The notes beneath the pieces were generated by a model. It saw only the letters and a program-made list of their open reading frames with translations, had not been told where the DNA came from and did not search any database. This document shows, one piece after another, positions 1 to 8,506 of a stretch of 44,874 nt of DNA. The stretch is from Phycisphaerae bacterium (GTDB lineage Bacteria; Planctomycetota; Phycisphaerae; Sedimentisphaerales; Anaerohalosphaeraceae), in the NCBI GenBank assembly GCA_014859965.1, contig JACZKQ010000080.1, positions 1 through 44,874 on the forward strand, read 5' to 3'. The stretch's first letter is position 1. Every line of letters begins with the position of its first letter. The translations under genes and the position numbers were made by a program.

Positions 1-36
1 GTTGGTGGAGGTGTGCCGGTTTTGCGGGTTCTGCAG

Positions 37-52
37 TGTTTCACGTGAAACA
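37..52. promoter_or_regulatory. parS: parS site 1 (ParB-binding centromere)
   Basis: The 16 bases TGTTTCACGTGAAACA are a perfect palindrome and match the widely conserved bacterial chromosomal parS consensus. It lies 210 bases upstream of parB. ParB loads here, hydrolyses CTP and spreads as a clamp, marking the origin region for segregation. Confidence 0.95.
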
Positions 53-115
53 TGTATGGATGCCGATAAGGTGAGGGCCACGCCGGCTGGCCCGGGTCAT
101 TTCGGGAAAGTTGCG

Positions 116-131
116 CGTTTCACGTGAAACA
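116..131. promoter_or_regulatory. parS: parS site 2
   Basis: CGTTTCACGTGAAACA differs from the parS palindrome only in its first base; the 14-base core GTTTCACGTGAAAC (117-130) is intact. It starts 79 bases after site 1, about seven and a half helical turns, and also lies upstream of parB. Confidence 0.93.
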
Positions 132-262
132 CTTCTCACGGGTGTGGCGTGTTTTTTGTGGAAGGATCGGTCGCCTTGTGGTACAAAGGTATAAATGTTT
201 TTCCGGCGCATTCTTCGCAGCCGGAGGCGGAGTGATGCGTTAAATCAGTTCAGGAGTAAACC

Positions 263-1225
263 ATGACATCTGAGGACAAATCGAAACGTCGCCATCTGGG
301 CAGGGGCCTTGAGGCCCTGCTTGGTCCGATGAGCGGGATGCCCAGTGAAATGCCTGCACCGGTGGCGACGCCTGCTGTGGGGGCCGCCGCTGCTGTGCCG
401 CCTGCGGTCGCGCTTCCGCCCGATAATACCATGAAGGCGGCCATGCGGATGCTTCCGGTGGGGGAGATTCTTGCGAATCCGTACCAGCCCAGGCAGACGT
501 GGAGCGACGCGGATCTGGCCGATCTTGCCACATCCATCAGAGTGAACGGCATCCTGCAGCCTGTTTTGGTGCGCAAGCAGGGGGGCGGCTATGAGCTGAT
601 TGCGGGGGAAAGGCGCTTGCGGGCGGCTCGGTTGGCGGGCTTGGAGGAGGTTCCGGCCGTGGTCCGGGAAGCCACTGACGAGGAGATGTTGGAGCTTGCC
701 CTGGTGGAGAACATCCATCGGGCGGATCTGAATCCCATCGAAAGGGCGACTGCATATCAGAACTACATCCATACTTTTTCGCTAACGCAGACGGCGGCGG
801 CGGAGCGACTGGGCGAGGATCGGTCGGTTGTGGCGAACTTCCTGCGGCTGCTCGATCTGCCGGGGGACGTGAAGGCGATGCTGGCCGAAGGGCAGCTTGC
901 GATGGGTCATGCGCGGGCGATCCTGGCGCTGCCGACGGATGAGCTGCGGCGGAAGCTGGCGCACCGTGCACTGGCGGGGCGGCTGAGTGTGCGCGAGGTT
1001 GAGCGGCTTGTGAAGATGAGCCTGGAGGGGGCTCGCGAGACGAAGGTGAAGGAAAAACCGGCGAACATAGTGGATGTGGAGCGTCGGTTAAAAGCGGCAC
1101 TGGGGACTAAGGTGAAGATATCGGCCCGCAAAGCCGGGAATAAGGGCCGGATTATTATTGAATACCATTCGTTGGACGAGTTTGACCGGCTTGCCGAGCG
1201 TATGGGCGTAAATTTTGTGGAGTAA
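263..1225 (+). CDS. parB: Chromosome-partitioning protein ParB
   Basis: ParB/Spo0J-family CTPase of 320 residues that binds parS and, with ParA and SMC, segregates the replication origin. The N-terminus has the typical arginine/glycine ParA-interaction patch (RRHLGRGLEALL, about residues 10-21). The ParB/Srx nuclease-like domain follows, with NPYQPR, the CTP-binding GERR box and the ENIHRADLNPIERA segment. A helix-turn-helix region (TQTAAAERLGEDRSVV) and a C-terminal dimerisation region complete the usual order and length. The ATG at 263 follows AGGAG with a six-base gap. Two parS sites sit just upstream, so the gene lies next to its own binding sites, as in most bacteria with a near-origin parAB locus. 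No parA is visible inside the window. Confidence 0.97.
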   Translation: MTSEDKSKRRHLGRGLEALLGPMSGMPSEMPAPVATPAVGAAAAVPPAVALPPDNTMKAAMRMLPVGEILANPYQPRQTWSDADLADLATSIRVNGILQPVLVRKQGGGYELIAGERRLRAARLAGLEEVPAVVREATDEEMLELALVENIHRADLNPIERATAYQNYIHTFSLTQTAAAERLGEDRSVVANFLRLLDLPGDVKAMLAEGQLAMGHARAILALPTDELRRKLAHRALAGRLSVREVERLVKMSLEGARETKVKEKPANIVDVERRLKAALGTKVKISARKAGNKGRIIIEYHSLDEFDRLAERMGVNFVE

Positions 1226-1241
1226 GTGCGAAGGCGGGGGG

Positions 1242-1259
1242 CGTTGGGGGCAACGTTTT
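1242..1259 (+). terminator. Weak hairpin after parB
   Basis: CGTTG (1242-1246), loop GGGG, CAACG (1251-1255), then TTTT. The five-base stem is short, so this is at most an attenuator or weak terminator between parB and the heparinase-like gene. Confidence 0.3.
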
Positions 1260-1276
1260 CGTGAGAAGGAGTTGAT

Positions 1277-3133
1277 ATGCGGCATGTGACGGTGTTGTTT
1301 TCGGCATGCGTGGTGCTTGGAGTGAGTGTTGGCTTGTGCGGTGGGGCGGAGGAGCAGGGGGGGCCGAGCGTGCTCGGTACGCTTCGTGAGGGGCATCCTC
1401 GGCTTATGCTGACGGACGAGCATCTTGCCGGTCTGAAGGCGGCGCATGCCGGGGACAAGGCGCTCCAGCGGTGTGTAGCGGATACGATTGCGCGGGCGGA
1501 CGGGTACATGGGGCGGCCGGCGGTGGTGTACAAGGTGGTTGGGCCGCGGCTGCTGAGTGTGAGCAGGGAGCTAATGAATCGCGTGTATGCGTTGGGCCTG
1601 GCGTATCGGTGGACGGGCAATCGCAGCTATGCTGATAAGGCGGTTGAAAATATGCTGGCGGCCTGTGCGTTCAAGGACTGGAACCCTTCGCACTACCTTG
1701 ATACGGCGGAAATGGCGCACGGGGTGGGGGTCGGGTATGACTGGCTGTACCATGTCATGGACGAGGCGACGCGGGAGAAGGTACGAGCGGGGCTGATCAA
1801 GCATGGGATGGAGCCGGGGCTGAAATGTTATGGTGAGAAGCCGCATTGGTTCGTTAAGAGCGAGCACAATTGGAACCAGGTGTGCAACGGCGGGATGATT
1901 GTTGGGGCGCTCGCCATTGCTGAGACGCACCCGAAGTACGCCGAGATGATCGTGCCCGCGGCGGTGCGTTCGCTGCCGCTTGCGCTGAAGAGTTATGCGC
2001 CGGACGGCGCTTGGGGTGAGGGGCCGGGGTACTGGAGCTATGCCACGCATTACACGGCATACGGCCTAACAGCATTGGAAACGGGGTTGGGGAAGGATTT
2101 CGGGCTGTCGAAGATCGAGGGTTTGTCGAAGGCGGGTTATGCAACGATCTATCTGGCGGGCCCGACCGGCTTGCAGTTGAACTACGCCGACGTGGGAGAG
2201 CGCAGCCGGCTGCGGCCGATGGCATGCATGTTCTGGCTGGCGCGGACGTATGACAATGCGGCCTATGCGGAAGCCGAGCATGCGCTGATCGCGCAGTACG
2301 GTGCGTCGCCGCAGCATCTGATATGGTACGTGCCGGCGCCCGCAAGTGCGCCCGCCAAGGATCTTGATCGTTGCTTCCGTGGGGACGTCGAGGTGGCGGT
2401 GTTTCGCAGCGCGTGGGATGACAGCGATGCGCTGTTTGTCGGCGTCAAAGCCGGTTACAACCAGGTGAATCATGGCCATTTGGATCTGGGCAATTTCGAG
2501 TTGGATGCGCTCGGCGAGCGGTGGGCGCGCGATCTCGGCAGCGACGATTACAACCTGCCGGGCTACTGGTCGGCGGGACGGGGCGGCAAGCGATGGTCGT
2601 ATTACCGGCTGGGTTCGCTGAGCCACAATATCAGTCTCTTGGGCGGCAGTCACCAGGATGCGTTTGCGAAGTCGCGCTTTCTAAAGGTGCAGACGGACGC
2701 AGAGTCGCCGCTGGCGGTGGTGAACCTGACGGAGGCGTACAAGGATCATTCGGAGCGGTCGATGCGGGGTGTGACGATGGTCGAGGGTCGGCGGGCCGTG
2801 CTGGTGCAGGATGAGTTTAAGCTGGGCAAGACGTGCGACGTGACGTGGGGCATGACGACGGATGCGCGGATTACGACTGACGGCGGGCAGAGTGCTGTTC
2901 TTCAGATCGGCGACAAGAAGCTTATCGCCAGGATTCTTGCGCCGACCGACGCGGGCTTCAGCATTGGCTCGGCGGAGCAGGAGGCACCGGAGAAAAAGAA
3001 CACGGGTGTGCGAAGACTGACCATTGAAATGCCGAAGATGTCGGGAGAGGTGCGGGTCGCAGTGCTGCTGTCCCCCGTTTGGAAGGATGGCGAGGTGAAG
3101 GCCGCGGCAGTTGAGCCGCTGGCGAAATGGTAG
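1277..3133 (+). CDS. Heparinase II/III-like polysaccharide lyase, exported
   Basis: 618 residues: a signal peptide (about 1-24, hydrophobic stretch then GGAEE), an alpha-toroid domain rich in W/Y (about 50-360), and a C-terminal beta-sandwich that begins near NHGHLDLGNF (residues 398-407), the hallmark of the heparinase II/III-like family. Family members cleave uronic-acid-containing polysaccharides such as heparin, alginate or ulvan by beta-elimination; the exact substrate cannot be read from the sequence. A WSYY segment near 443 and the histidines around 399-401 are candidate active-site residues. AAGGAG at 1266-1271 supports the ATG at 1277. The gene follows parB by 51 bases with only a weak hairpin between them, so read-through from parB is possible. 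No sulfatase or transporter is directly adjacent. The family call is firm; the substrate is unknown. Confidence 0.88.
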   Translation: MRHVTVLFSACVVLGVSVGLCGGAEEQGGPSVLGTLREGHPRLMLTDEHLAGLKAAHAGDKALQRCVADTIARADGYMGRPAVVYKVVGPRLLSVSRELMNRVYALGLAYRWTGNRSYADKAVENMLAACAFKDWNPSHYLDTAEMAHGVGVGYDWLYHVMDEATREKVRAGLIKHGMEPGLKCYGEKPHWFVKSEHNWNQVCNGGMIVGALAIAETHPKYAEMIVPAAVRSLPLALKSYAPDGAWGEGPGYWSYATHYTAYGLTALETGLGKDFGLSKIEGLSKAGYATIYLAGPTGLQLNYADVGERSRLRPMACMFWLARTYDNAAYAEAEHALIAQYGASPQHLIWYVPAPASAPAKDLDRCFRGDVEVAVFRSAWDDSDALFVGVKAGYNQVNHGHLDLGNFELDALGERWARDLGSDDYNLPGYWSAGRGGKRWSYYRLGSLSHNISLLGGSHQDAFAKSRFLKVQTDAESPLAVVNLTEAYKDHSERSMRGVTMVEGRRAVLVQDEFKLGKTCDVTWGMTTDARITTDGGQSAVLQIGDKKLIARILAPTDAGFSIGSAEQEAPEKKNTGVRRLTIEMPKMSGEVRVAVLLSPVWKDGEVKAAAVEPLAKW

Positions 3134-3182
3134 AGCGGGGAGCGTGCCCGCGAAATAGTACTGAAAAACAGTTCCGCAGACG

Positions 3183-3219
3183 GCACAGATGAACGCAGTT
3201 GAACATAGGTAATCTGTGC
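3183..3219. repeat. Inverted repeat GCACAGAT / ATCTGTGC in a degenerate short repeat
   Basis: GCACAGAT at 3183-3190 is the reverse complement of ATCTGTGC at 3212-3219, with 21 bases between. The flanking text (cacagatgaac, cagttgaaca) resembles the CACAGATGAAC-type non-coding repeats that I recall from many environmental bacterial genomes. Copy number cannot be assessed within one window. Confidence 0.4.
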
Positions 3220-3278
3220 GAGTCGGGTGGCGCGCGGGCAGCAAAGTAAAGTTTCTATTGTGATTCAGGAAAGACGAC

Positions 3279-4337
3279 GTGAATAAGAATTCTGAAGCGT
3301 TCTTGTGTGAGTTGTTGGAGGCGCCGAGTCCGTCGGGATTTGAAGGGCCGGCGGCGGGGGTTTTTCGCAAGCGTCTCGAAGGCCGGATGGATGAACTAAT
3401 CGGTGACGTACACGGCAATACCATCGCGGTGCTGAATCCCAAGGCGAAGTTCAAGTTCATGATCTCGGGGCACATTGACGAGATCGGTTTGATGATTACA
3501 CACATCGACGACAAAGGTTATATCTATACTGATCAGATCGGCGGGATGGATCCGGCGCTGCTGACCGGCCAGCGGGTCAAGGTGATGGGCGGCGATGGGC
3601 CGGTGTTTGGCGTGATCGGGCGCAAGGCGATTCATCAGATGAAGCCGGACGATCGCAAGAAAAACGTCGAGATGGAGAATATCTGGGTTGATATCGGGGT
3701 CGATTCGCGCAAGGAGGCTGAGAAGTACGTTGCGGTCGGCGATCCGATTGTGATCGATGTGGCCTGTCGGAGGCTCAGTGCCGACAAGATCGTGTCGCGG
3801 GCGATGGACGACAAAGCGGGGGCCTTCGTCGTTGCCGAGGTGATGCGCGCGCTTTCGCGGCGTCCGTTGAAGATCTCGGTGATCGGAGTGGCGACGGTTC
3901 AGGAAGAGATCGGTTTGCGCGGCGCGATCACGTCGGCGTACCGCGTTCATCCGGACGCGGGCATCGCCATCGATGTGGGTTTCGCCAGCGATCATCCGGA
4001 GACCGACCCCAAGAAGATGGGCGAGGTCAAATTGGGCGGCGGGCCGAATCTGCATCGTGGGGCGAATGTCAATCTGGTCCTCGAAAAGGAACTGGCGAAG
4101 ACGGCCAAGCAGGTGGGCATTCCCGTTCAGGTGACGGCGAGTCCGCGCGGCACGGGAACAGACGCCAACGCGATTCAGCTTTCGCGCGGCGGGGCGGCGA
4201 CGGCCCTGATCAGCATTCCCTTGCGGTATATGCATACGCCGGTGGAGGTGCTGTCGATGAAGGACCTGGATGCGTGCGTTAAGCTGCTGACGGAATTCCT
4301 GGCGGCGCACCCGGCGGGGCGGGACTATCGGCCGTGA
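3279..4337 (+). CDS. M42-family metallo-aminopeptidase
   Basis: 352 residues, the usual length for cytoplasmic M42 (glutamyl aminopeptidase / tetrahedral TET-type) peptidases, which form large self-compartmentalised complexes and trim peptides. The co-catalytic metal ligands and catalytic acids are all present: H65 in SGHIDEIG, D178 in DDKAG, E209/E210 in QEEIG (general base and ligand), D in AIDVGF, and H319 in RYMHTPVE. The PDZ-like insertion domain lies at about 70-160. The start is GTG at 3279, with AGGA at 3267-3270 upstream. There is no signal peptide. The neighbour upstream is an exported lyase and the neighbour downstream is convergent, so this is probably a single-gene unit. Members have also been annotated as endoglucanase M or deblocking aminopeptidase; peptidase is the better call. 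Confidence 0.93.
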   Translation: MNKNSEAFLCELLEAPSPSGFEGPAAGVFRKRLEGRMDELIGDVHGNTIAVLNPKAKFKFMISGHIDEIGLMITHIDDKGYIYTDQIGGMDPALLTGQRVKVMGGDGPVFGVIGRKAIHQMKPDDRKKNVEMENIWVDIGVDSRKEAEKYVAVGDPIVIDVACRRLSADKIVSRAMDDKAGAFVVAEVMRALSRRPLKISVIGVATVQEEIGLRGAITSAYRVHPDAGIAIDVGFASDHPETDPKKMGEVKLGGGPNLHRGANVNLVLEKELAKTAKQVGIPVQVTASPRGTGTDANAIQLSRGGAATALISIPLRYMHTPVEVLSMKDLDACVKLLTEFLAAHPAGRDYRP

Positions 4338-4398
4338 GCGCAGGGGGTGTCAAGGGAATTGTGAAAGTGGGCAAGGCATGCCTTAATCGCTGCAATGC

Positions 4399-5655
4399 TC
4401 ATCGCATGAGCAGGTAGACGGCGGTCGCAACGATCAGTACTGTCAGGAAGGAGGGCACGAGCAGGCGGGCGATGATTTTGGGCAGGGGGGTTTGGAAGTA
4501 GCCGGCCGACAGGGGCAGGCACAGGTGCACGGGGGTGAGGAGCAATCCGCATAACAGTCCTGAAAACGCCAATGTTTCCAGCGGCATCTTTGCATCGGGG
4601 CCGGTGCCGATGAAGGCGGCGAGGAACGGGAAGGTCATGGCGACTGTCGGCATGGTCACGCCGGAGAGGAATCCCACGATGAACGGCAGGAGGAATACAA
4701 TCAACTGTGGCGGCATGTTAATGTGGTTAAAGTAGACGACGACTTCGCCAACTGCGCCGGCGGCCTGGAGGTTAAGCTTGAAAAACAGTGCTGAAAACAC
4801 CAGCAGGACCATGTCCGGCTCATTGGCTGCTTTGAAGAGGTTGCGCCAGTGGCGGCGCGGGACGCGGTGCAGGAGGAGGAGGCCCAGTATTGAGACGATG
4901 ATTCCGCCGGCGGGGGGGACATTGAGGGCGGCGTAGAGGAGGGCGGTGAGTGCGATGGGCCAGAAGGCGTGCGCGAGGTCTTGCAGGTTGTGTTGCAGTC
5001 GGCGCCTGGCCGGAGGCGGGTTTTCAGCCTTTGGAGGCATGCCGCCGAGCAACAGGAAGACGATGCCGGCGCCGATGCCGACAATGGAGATGATGAGGTT
5101 GTGGCTGATAACGGAGAATGCCGAGACGCCGAGTATGCCCTGGACGAGGGGTATGGCGGGGAACAATGGCCAGACGGGTTCCCACTGATGGCGGAAGTAG
5201 AAGTTGATCGCAGCCTGGCGGGAGCGTTCGATGCCGATGCTGTCGCCGAGATCGCGGACCATGGGAGCGGAGAGCATGATGCCGCCGGGGGTGGGCAGCA
5301 TGCCCATCAGGAGGGGCAGCCCGGCAATGGCGGCGCGGCGACTCCGGAACAGGCCGTACATGGCGACAATGAGGCGCTGTGAAACGCCGGTATGCTGGAT
5401 AATGGCGCCGAGCACGTTGACGCCGAGCAGCAGTACTGTTAACGATATGAAAAGATACGGCGTGGTCTGGGTGAGGCCGACGGAAGCATCGCGGAACTCT
5501 GAGACAAGGCTTTGGATCATGTCGCGTGGGGTGACTTTGAGCAACACAGCCAGGGCGATCGCCGACCAGAACATGGCTCGACCGACGCGCACCCTGCGGT
5601 AAAGCAGGGCGACCAGCAACCCGAGGGCCAACGCCATGGCAATCAGAGCACGCAT
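4399..5655 (-). CDS. DUF401-family integral membrane protein
   Basis: 418 residues with about ten to twelve hydrophobic helices and a highly apolar composition. The segment MLPTPGGIMLSAP (about 118-130) and the HQWEPVWPLFPAIP segment (about 156-169) are characteristic of the DUF401 (TIGR00529-type) membrane family, which belongs to the wider ion-transporter-like group of permeases. The substrate is unknown. The start ATG at 5655 has an AGGAAGG ribosome site about a dozen bases upstream. The gene has its own promoter (5715-5744) downstream of the co-directional PilZ gene, and converges on the M42 peptidase. No soluble partner domain is visible. Confidence 0.85.
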   Translation of the reverse strand: MRALIAMALALGLLVALLYRRVRVGRAMFWSAIALAVLLKVTPRDMIQSLVSEFRDASVGLTQTTPYLFISLTVLLLGVNVLGAIIQHTGVSQRLIVAMYGLFRSRRAAIAGLPLLMGMLPTPGGIMLSAPMVRDLGDSIGIERSRQAAINFYFRHQWEPVWPLFPAIPLVQGILGVSAFSVISHNLIISIVGIGAGIVFLLLGGMPPKAENPPPARRRLQHNLQDLAHAFWPIALTALLYAALNVPPAGGIIVSILGLLLLHRVPRRHWRNLFKAANEPDMVLLVFSALFFKLNLQAAGAVGEVVVYFNHINMPPQLIVFLLPFIVGFLSGVTMPTVAMTFPFLAAFIGTGPDAKMPLETLAFSGLLCGLLLTPVHLCLPLSAGYFQTPLPKIIARLLVPSFLTVLIVATAVYLLMR

Positions 5656-5693
5656 GTCGAGACAGACACCTTCCTATTAATATAGATACAGGG

Positions 5694-5703
5694 CCCCGCG
5701 GGG
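5694..5703. repeat. CCCCGCGGGG palindrome in the DUF401 5' leader
   Basis: A perfect 10-base palindrome that falls within about 15 bases of the predicted transcript start of the DUF401 gene. It could be an operator or a leader structure; nothing else supports either. Confidence 0.35.
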
Positions 5704-5714
5704 ACAGGTGAAGG

Positions 5715-5744
5715 ATTGTAATCGGGTGTCGGGGCGCTTGTCAA
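5715..5744 (-). promoter_or_regulatory. sigma70-type promoter of the DUF401 gene
   Basis: On the minus strand, -35 TTGACA (5744-5739), an 18-base spacer, and -10 TACAAT (5720-5715). The predicted start of transcription is near 5708, giving a leader of about 50 bases. Confidence 0.75.
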
Positions 5745-5760
5745 TTGACGGCAGGCCGCG

Positions 5761-6534
5761 TCACTCTTGCGCGGGATTGCCGGGAGGAGTTTGATTGATG
5801 TCGTCGTACTCATGAACGATGTCGATCAGTCGGCGGAGTTTTTGGCGTCCCTCGCCGCTAGTTTCTAGCCCGATAAACTCTACTCCTATGTAGAATTCTT
5901 TGCCGTCCGTCTTGGAGGCGAGGTGCTTGACCTGTGCTTCGAGGAGGAGCGGCTTTTGATGGGGCATGGGGGTGAATTGCAGGCCGACGAGTTGGCCGGG
6001 GCGGAAATTGACACCCTGATCGACGTCGACGGCGATCTGCATTCCGCCGGCGGACAGATCGAGAAGACGACCCTGCCAGTAGTTATCCAGCGGGGCTTCG
6101 GTGGTGTCATCGAGATAGCCCCTGTGCCAGAAGAGCACCTTGACCTTCAATTTGCCGGGCGCGCCGGTTCGTGCATACGCCCGGCGCTGCATGCGTTCGC
6201 TCTTATCGGGCAATTCCAAAACTACTTTTCCGCTGCACGTGCCGTGGAGCACGGATTCCAGACCGATGACGACGCTTTCGAAGATGTACTTGTTGAATTG
6301 GTGCTGGACAGAAATGCCGACTGGTTGGTTTATTTGGATATCTATCGGGATTCTTTTCTCGTTCTGCTGGACTTCGATCTGGATGGCACTGGGAGTTACG
6401 GCTTTGAAGAAGACGTCGCATACATGCCATTTTCCGGAGGTCAAGTGGGTCATTACCCCCGCGGCCTTCTGGTCGATAAGGTCGAGCACTACCTTTGTAA
6501 GCTCTTCTGCAGTAAGGACTTCCGGCTCATTCAT
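5761..6534 (-). CDS. PilZ-domain protein (candidate c-di-GMP effector)
   Basis: 257 residues from the ATG at 6534, chosen because AAGAGG lies about nine bases upstream and the residues before it (encoded from 6612) look non-coding. The N-terminal half (about 1-115) looks like a YcgR-N-type beta domain (IPIDIQINQPVGISVQHQF). The C-terminal PilZ domain begins with RRAYAR (about 119-124) and has the second-motif residues DLSAGGMQI (about 160-168). These correspond to the RxxxR and D/NxSxxG motifs that bind cyclic di-GMP; the first motif is RRAYAR, so an RxxxR spacing is present. No enzymatic domain is attached, suggesting a receptor that acts on motility, secretion or polysaccharide export. The partner is unknown. 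Confidence 0.85.
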   Translation of the reverse strand: MNEPEVLTAEELTKVVLDLIDQKAAGVMTHLTSGKWHVCDVFFKAVTPSAIQIEVQQNEKRIPIDIQINQPVGISVQHQFNKYIFESVVIGLESVLHGTCSGKVVLELPDKSERMQRRAYARTGAPGKLKVKVLFWHRGYLDDTTEAPLDNYWQGRLLDLSAGGMQIAVDVDQGVNFRPGQLVGLQFTPMPHQKPLLLEAQVKHLASKTDGKEFYIGVEFIGLETSGEGRQKLRRLIDIVHEYDDINQTPPGNPAQE

Positions 6535-6872
6535 GAATTGTGGACCTCTTTGGCCAACCTGCTGTTCCGTCGCAATTTGCGGCCGAGCGGCGGCTCTAAA
6601 ACAGCCCGGCAAGCATTTAAATCGGCCGATATGAGGCAGGCCTTGAGATTATGGAAGAAGAATACGAAGCAATGTCTGAATTGCTTGTTTGCCGGACATC
6701 TCTATTCGGCGGGGCAACAGAGCATGTTCCGGTTTAACGACCGCACTCGTCCTGTTGACAAAAAGGGCGCGGGTGCTTATAAGAAGGAATAGGTTTGTCG
6801 CTGAGAAGCATCGGCAGGGCGAGAAAGGTGCGCGGGCCAGGTTGATACGAATGAAGTGAAAGGAGCCAGAGG
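6535..6872. other. Divergent intergenic region between PilZ and the GH172 operon
   Basis: No gene is supported here. It contains the PilZ ribosome site (6544-6549) and, from 6755, a near-consensus promoter facing the DUF2961 gene, followed by AAAGGAG at 6859-6865. No convincing PilZ promoter was found. Confidence 0.6.
6755..6783 (+). promoter_or_regulatory. Near-consensus sigma70 promoter of the GH172/beta-helix/GxGYxYP operon
   Basis: -35 TTGACA (6755-6760), a 17-base spacer, and -10 TATAAG (6778-6783). This is eleven of twelve consensus positions. The leader to the ATG at 6873 is about 83 bases. Confidence 0.82.
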
Positions 6873-8486
6873 ATGAAACGAAATGCAATAGGCGTGACGT
6901 GTTGTGTTGCGGCGGGGCTGTTCCTGGGGGTCTGCGCTAAGGGCGCGTCTTTGTCGGAGTTGGCGCGGCCGATGGACGGGCGGAGCATGCGGGAGAGTTC
7001 GACGCACCGCCTTGGCGGCGACGGCAAGTTTGACCCCACCGGCGAACCGGACGCCAACAGCAATTGGGACAACAAGAATGTCGCGCCCGGCGAGACGAAG
7101 GTGCTGATGGACCGCCCGGGGCCGGGCGTGATTACTCATATCTGGCTGACCTTTCTGGGGCCCGAGCCGCAGGCCTGGGCGAAAGAAGGCTCGGCGAATC
7201 ACCAGGAGATGCTGCTTCGGATCTTTTGGGACGGCAGCGAGCGGCCTGCGGTTGAGGCGCCGGTGGGGGACTTCTTCGCCAACAGCTTCGGCAAACGCAG
7301 CGAGGTGGTTTCGCTGCCGGTGGTTGTAGAGGACGCCGATTCGTATAACTGTTTCTGGCAGATGCCGTTTCGTCGTCATGCGAGGGTCGAGATCGTCAAT
7401 CAGAGCGAAAAACCGATCAGCCTGCTGTACTACAATATCGACTGGATAAAGAAGGACTCCATTGCCGCGGATGTGCCTTATTTCCATGCACAGTACCGGC
7501 AGGAGTATCCCACGGCGGACGGACAGGATTATGTGGTGCTGGACACCAAAGGCAAGGGGCACTTCGTGGGCATGGTGTTGAGCGTGCGGACGCGGAGCCC
7601 GGCATGGTTCGGCGAGGGCGACGAAAAGATCTACATTGACGGCGAGGAAAAGGCGTCGATCTGGGGTACGGGGACGGAGGATTATTTTCTCTGCGCGTGG
7701 GGGTTGAAGACGACGAGCACGCCTTATTTTGGGGTGCCCTATTTTGATCAGTGGGGGATCGTCGGCGGGCATACGAGTGCGTACCGGTGGCACGTGAGCG
7801 ATCCGATTGTATTCAATACGGCGATTCGGGTGACATTCGAGCATTTTGGCTGGATATCGCCGGATGAGAACCCGGACTATAAGAGCACCAGTTGGAATGA
7901 GCGTCAGGATGATTATTCGAGCGTGGCGTTCTGGTACCAGGCGGGCGAGGCGTCCTTTGCGGCGCGTGCGCCTCATGCGAAGGAGCGGCGGCTGCCGAAT
8001 CTGGACAGGATCATCGCGGCGAAAGCGTTTACGGATGTGAAGTATCACGGGGCAGGCGTGGCCGCGGCTCAGAGTCTTTCTGTGTATCCCGATGGGCACC
8101 TGTTTTATCGTGCGGACGATGCATCGGATGCGTGGGTGGAGATACCGTTTGAGGTCGATAAGAAGGAGCCGAAGCGGCTGCTGCTGGTGCTGACACAGAG
8201 TTATGATTTCGGCAAATACCAGGCGTACCTGGACGGTGTGAAGGTGGGCGGCGTGATGGACCTTTACAGCGCGGACATCGCTACGCGCGAGTATCATCTG
8301 TTGGACTTCTGGCCAGAGAAGGGCAGGCATGTGCTGCGGCTGGAGTGTGTTGGGAAAAACCCGCTGTCGGGCGGGCATTATCTCGGAGTGGAGTCGGTGC
8401 GGCTGCGGGAGCGTCGGCCGCGCGTGGTGACTTACGGTCACGATAAGGACAAGGATTGGCGAAAACAGCCCGTTCTTTATAGATAG
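6873..8486 (+). CDS. DUF2961 / GH172-type exported glycoside hydrolase
   Basis: 537 residues: signal peptide (about 1-24), then the DUF2961 fold with WGTGTEDYF (264-272) and the YRWHVSDPIVFN segment (about 306-317). DUF2961 now corresponds to glycoside hydrolase family 172, whose characterised members act on fructofuranosides (difructose dianhydride) and on D-arabinofuranosides. The invariant glutamate of GTGTED (E269) is the expected nucleophile, by comparison with the family from memory. A C-terminal beta-sandwich (about 395-525, YPDGHLFYRADD... HVLRLECVG) is probably a carbohydrate-binding or accessory module. AAAGGAG precedes the ATG at 6873. The gene is first in an operon with an exported beta-helix protein and a GxGYxYP protein. 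The substrate here is unknown; a furanoside-containing glycan is a reasonable guess. Confidence 0.88.
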   Translation: MKRNAIGVTCCVAAGLFLGVCAKGASLSELARPMDGRSMRESSTHRLGGDGKFDPTGEPDANSNWDNKNVAPGETKVLMDRPGPGVITHIWLTFLGPEPQAWAKEGSANHQEMLLRIFWDGSERPAVEAPVGDFFANSFGKRSEVVSLPVVVEDADSYNCFWQMPFRRHARVEIVNQSEKPISLLYYNIDWIKKDSIAADVPYFHAQYRQEYPTADGQDYVVLDTKGKGHFVGMVLSVRTRSPAWFGEGDEKIYIDGEEKASIWGTGTEDYFLCAWGLKTTSTPYFGVPYFDQWGIVGGHTSAYRWHVSDPIVFNTAIRVTFEHFGWISPDENPDYKSTSWNERQDDYSSVAFWYQAGEASFAARAPHAKERRLPNLDRIIAAKAFTDVKYHGAGVAAAQSLSVYPDGHLFYRADDASDAWVEIPFEVDKKEPKRLLLVLTQSYDFGKYQAYLDGVKVGGVMDLYSADIATREYHLLDFWPEKGRHVLRLECVGKNPLSGGHYLGVESVRLRERRPRVVTYGHDKDKDWRKQPVLYR

Positions 8487-8506
8487 GAGAGTCAGTGGAG
8501 GAGCCT

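Larger units (their letters stand above)
1..262. other. Non-coding leader of parB with two parS sites
   Basis: No convincing coding frame crosses the first 262 bases; the short open frames that enter from the left edge do not resemble ParA. Besides the two parS sites there is a -10-like TATAAA at 190-195 without a good -35, and an AGGAG ribosome site at 252-256 in front of parB. If parA is upstream, as is usual, it ended before this window. Confidence 0.6.

Noticed and set aside
1..36. End of parA at the left edge
   Set aside because: None of the three frames resembles the C-terminus of ParA, and no plausible stop/start arrangement can be confirmed in so few bases.
4373..4384. AAGGCATGCCTT palindrome as a terminator between M42 and DUF401 genes
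   Set aside because: The palindrome has no loop, so it cannot form a stable hairpin, and no T-run follows.
6777..8441. Minus-strand open frame of about 554 codons opposite the GH172 gene
   Set aside because: Rich in arginine, histidine and proline with no domain; the plus-strand DUF2961 reading is unambiguous.
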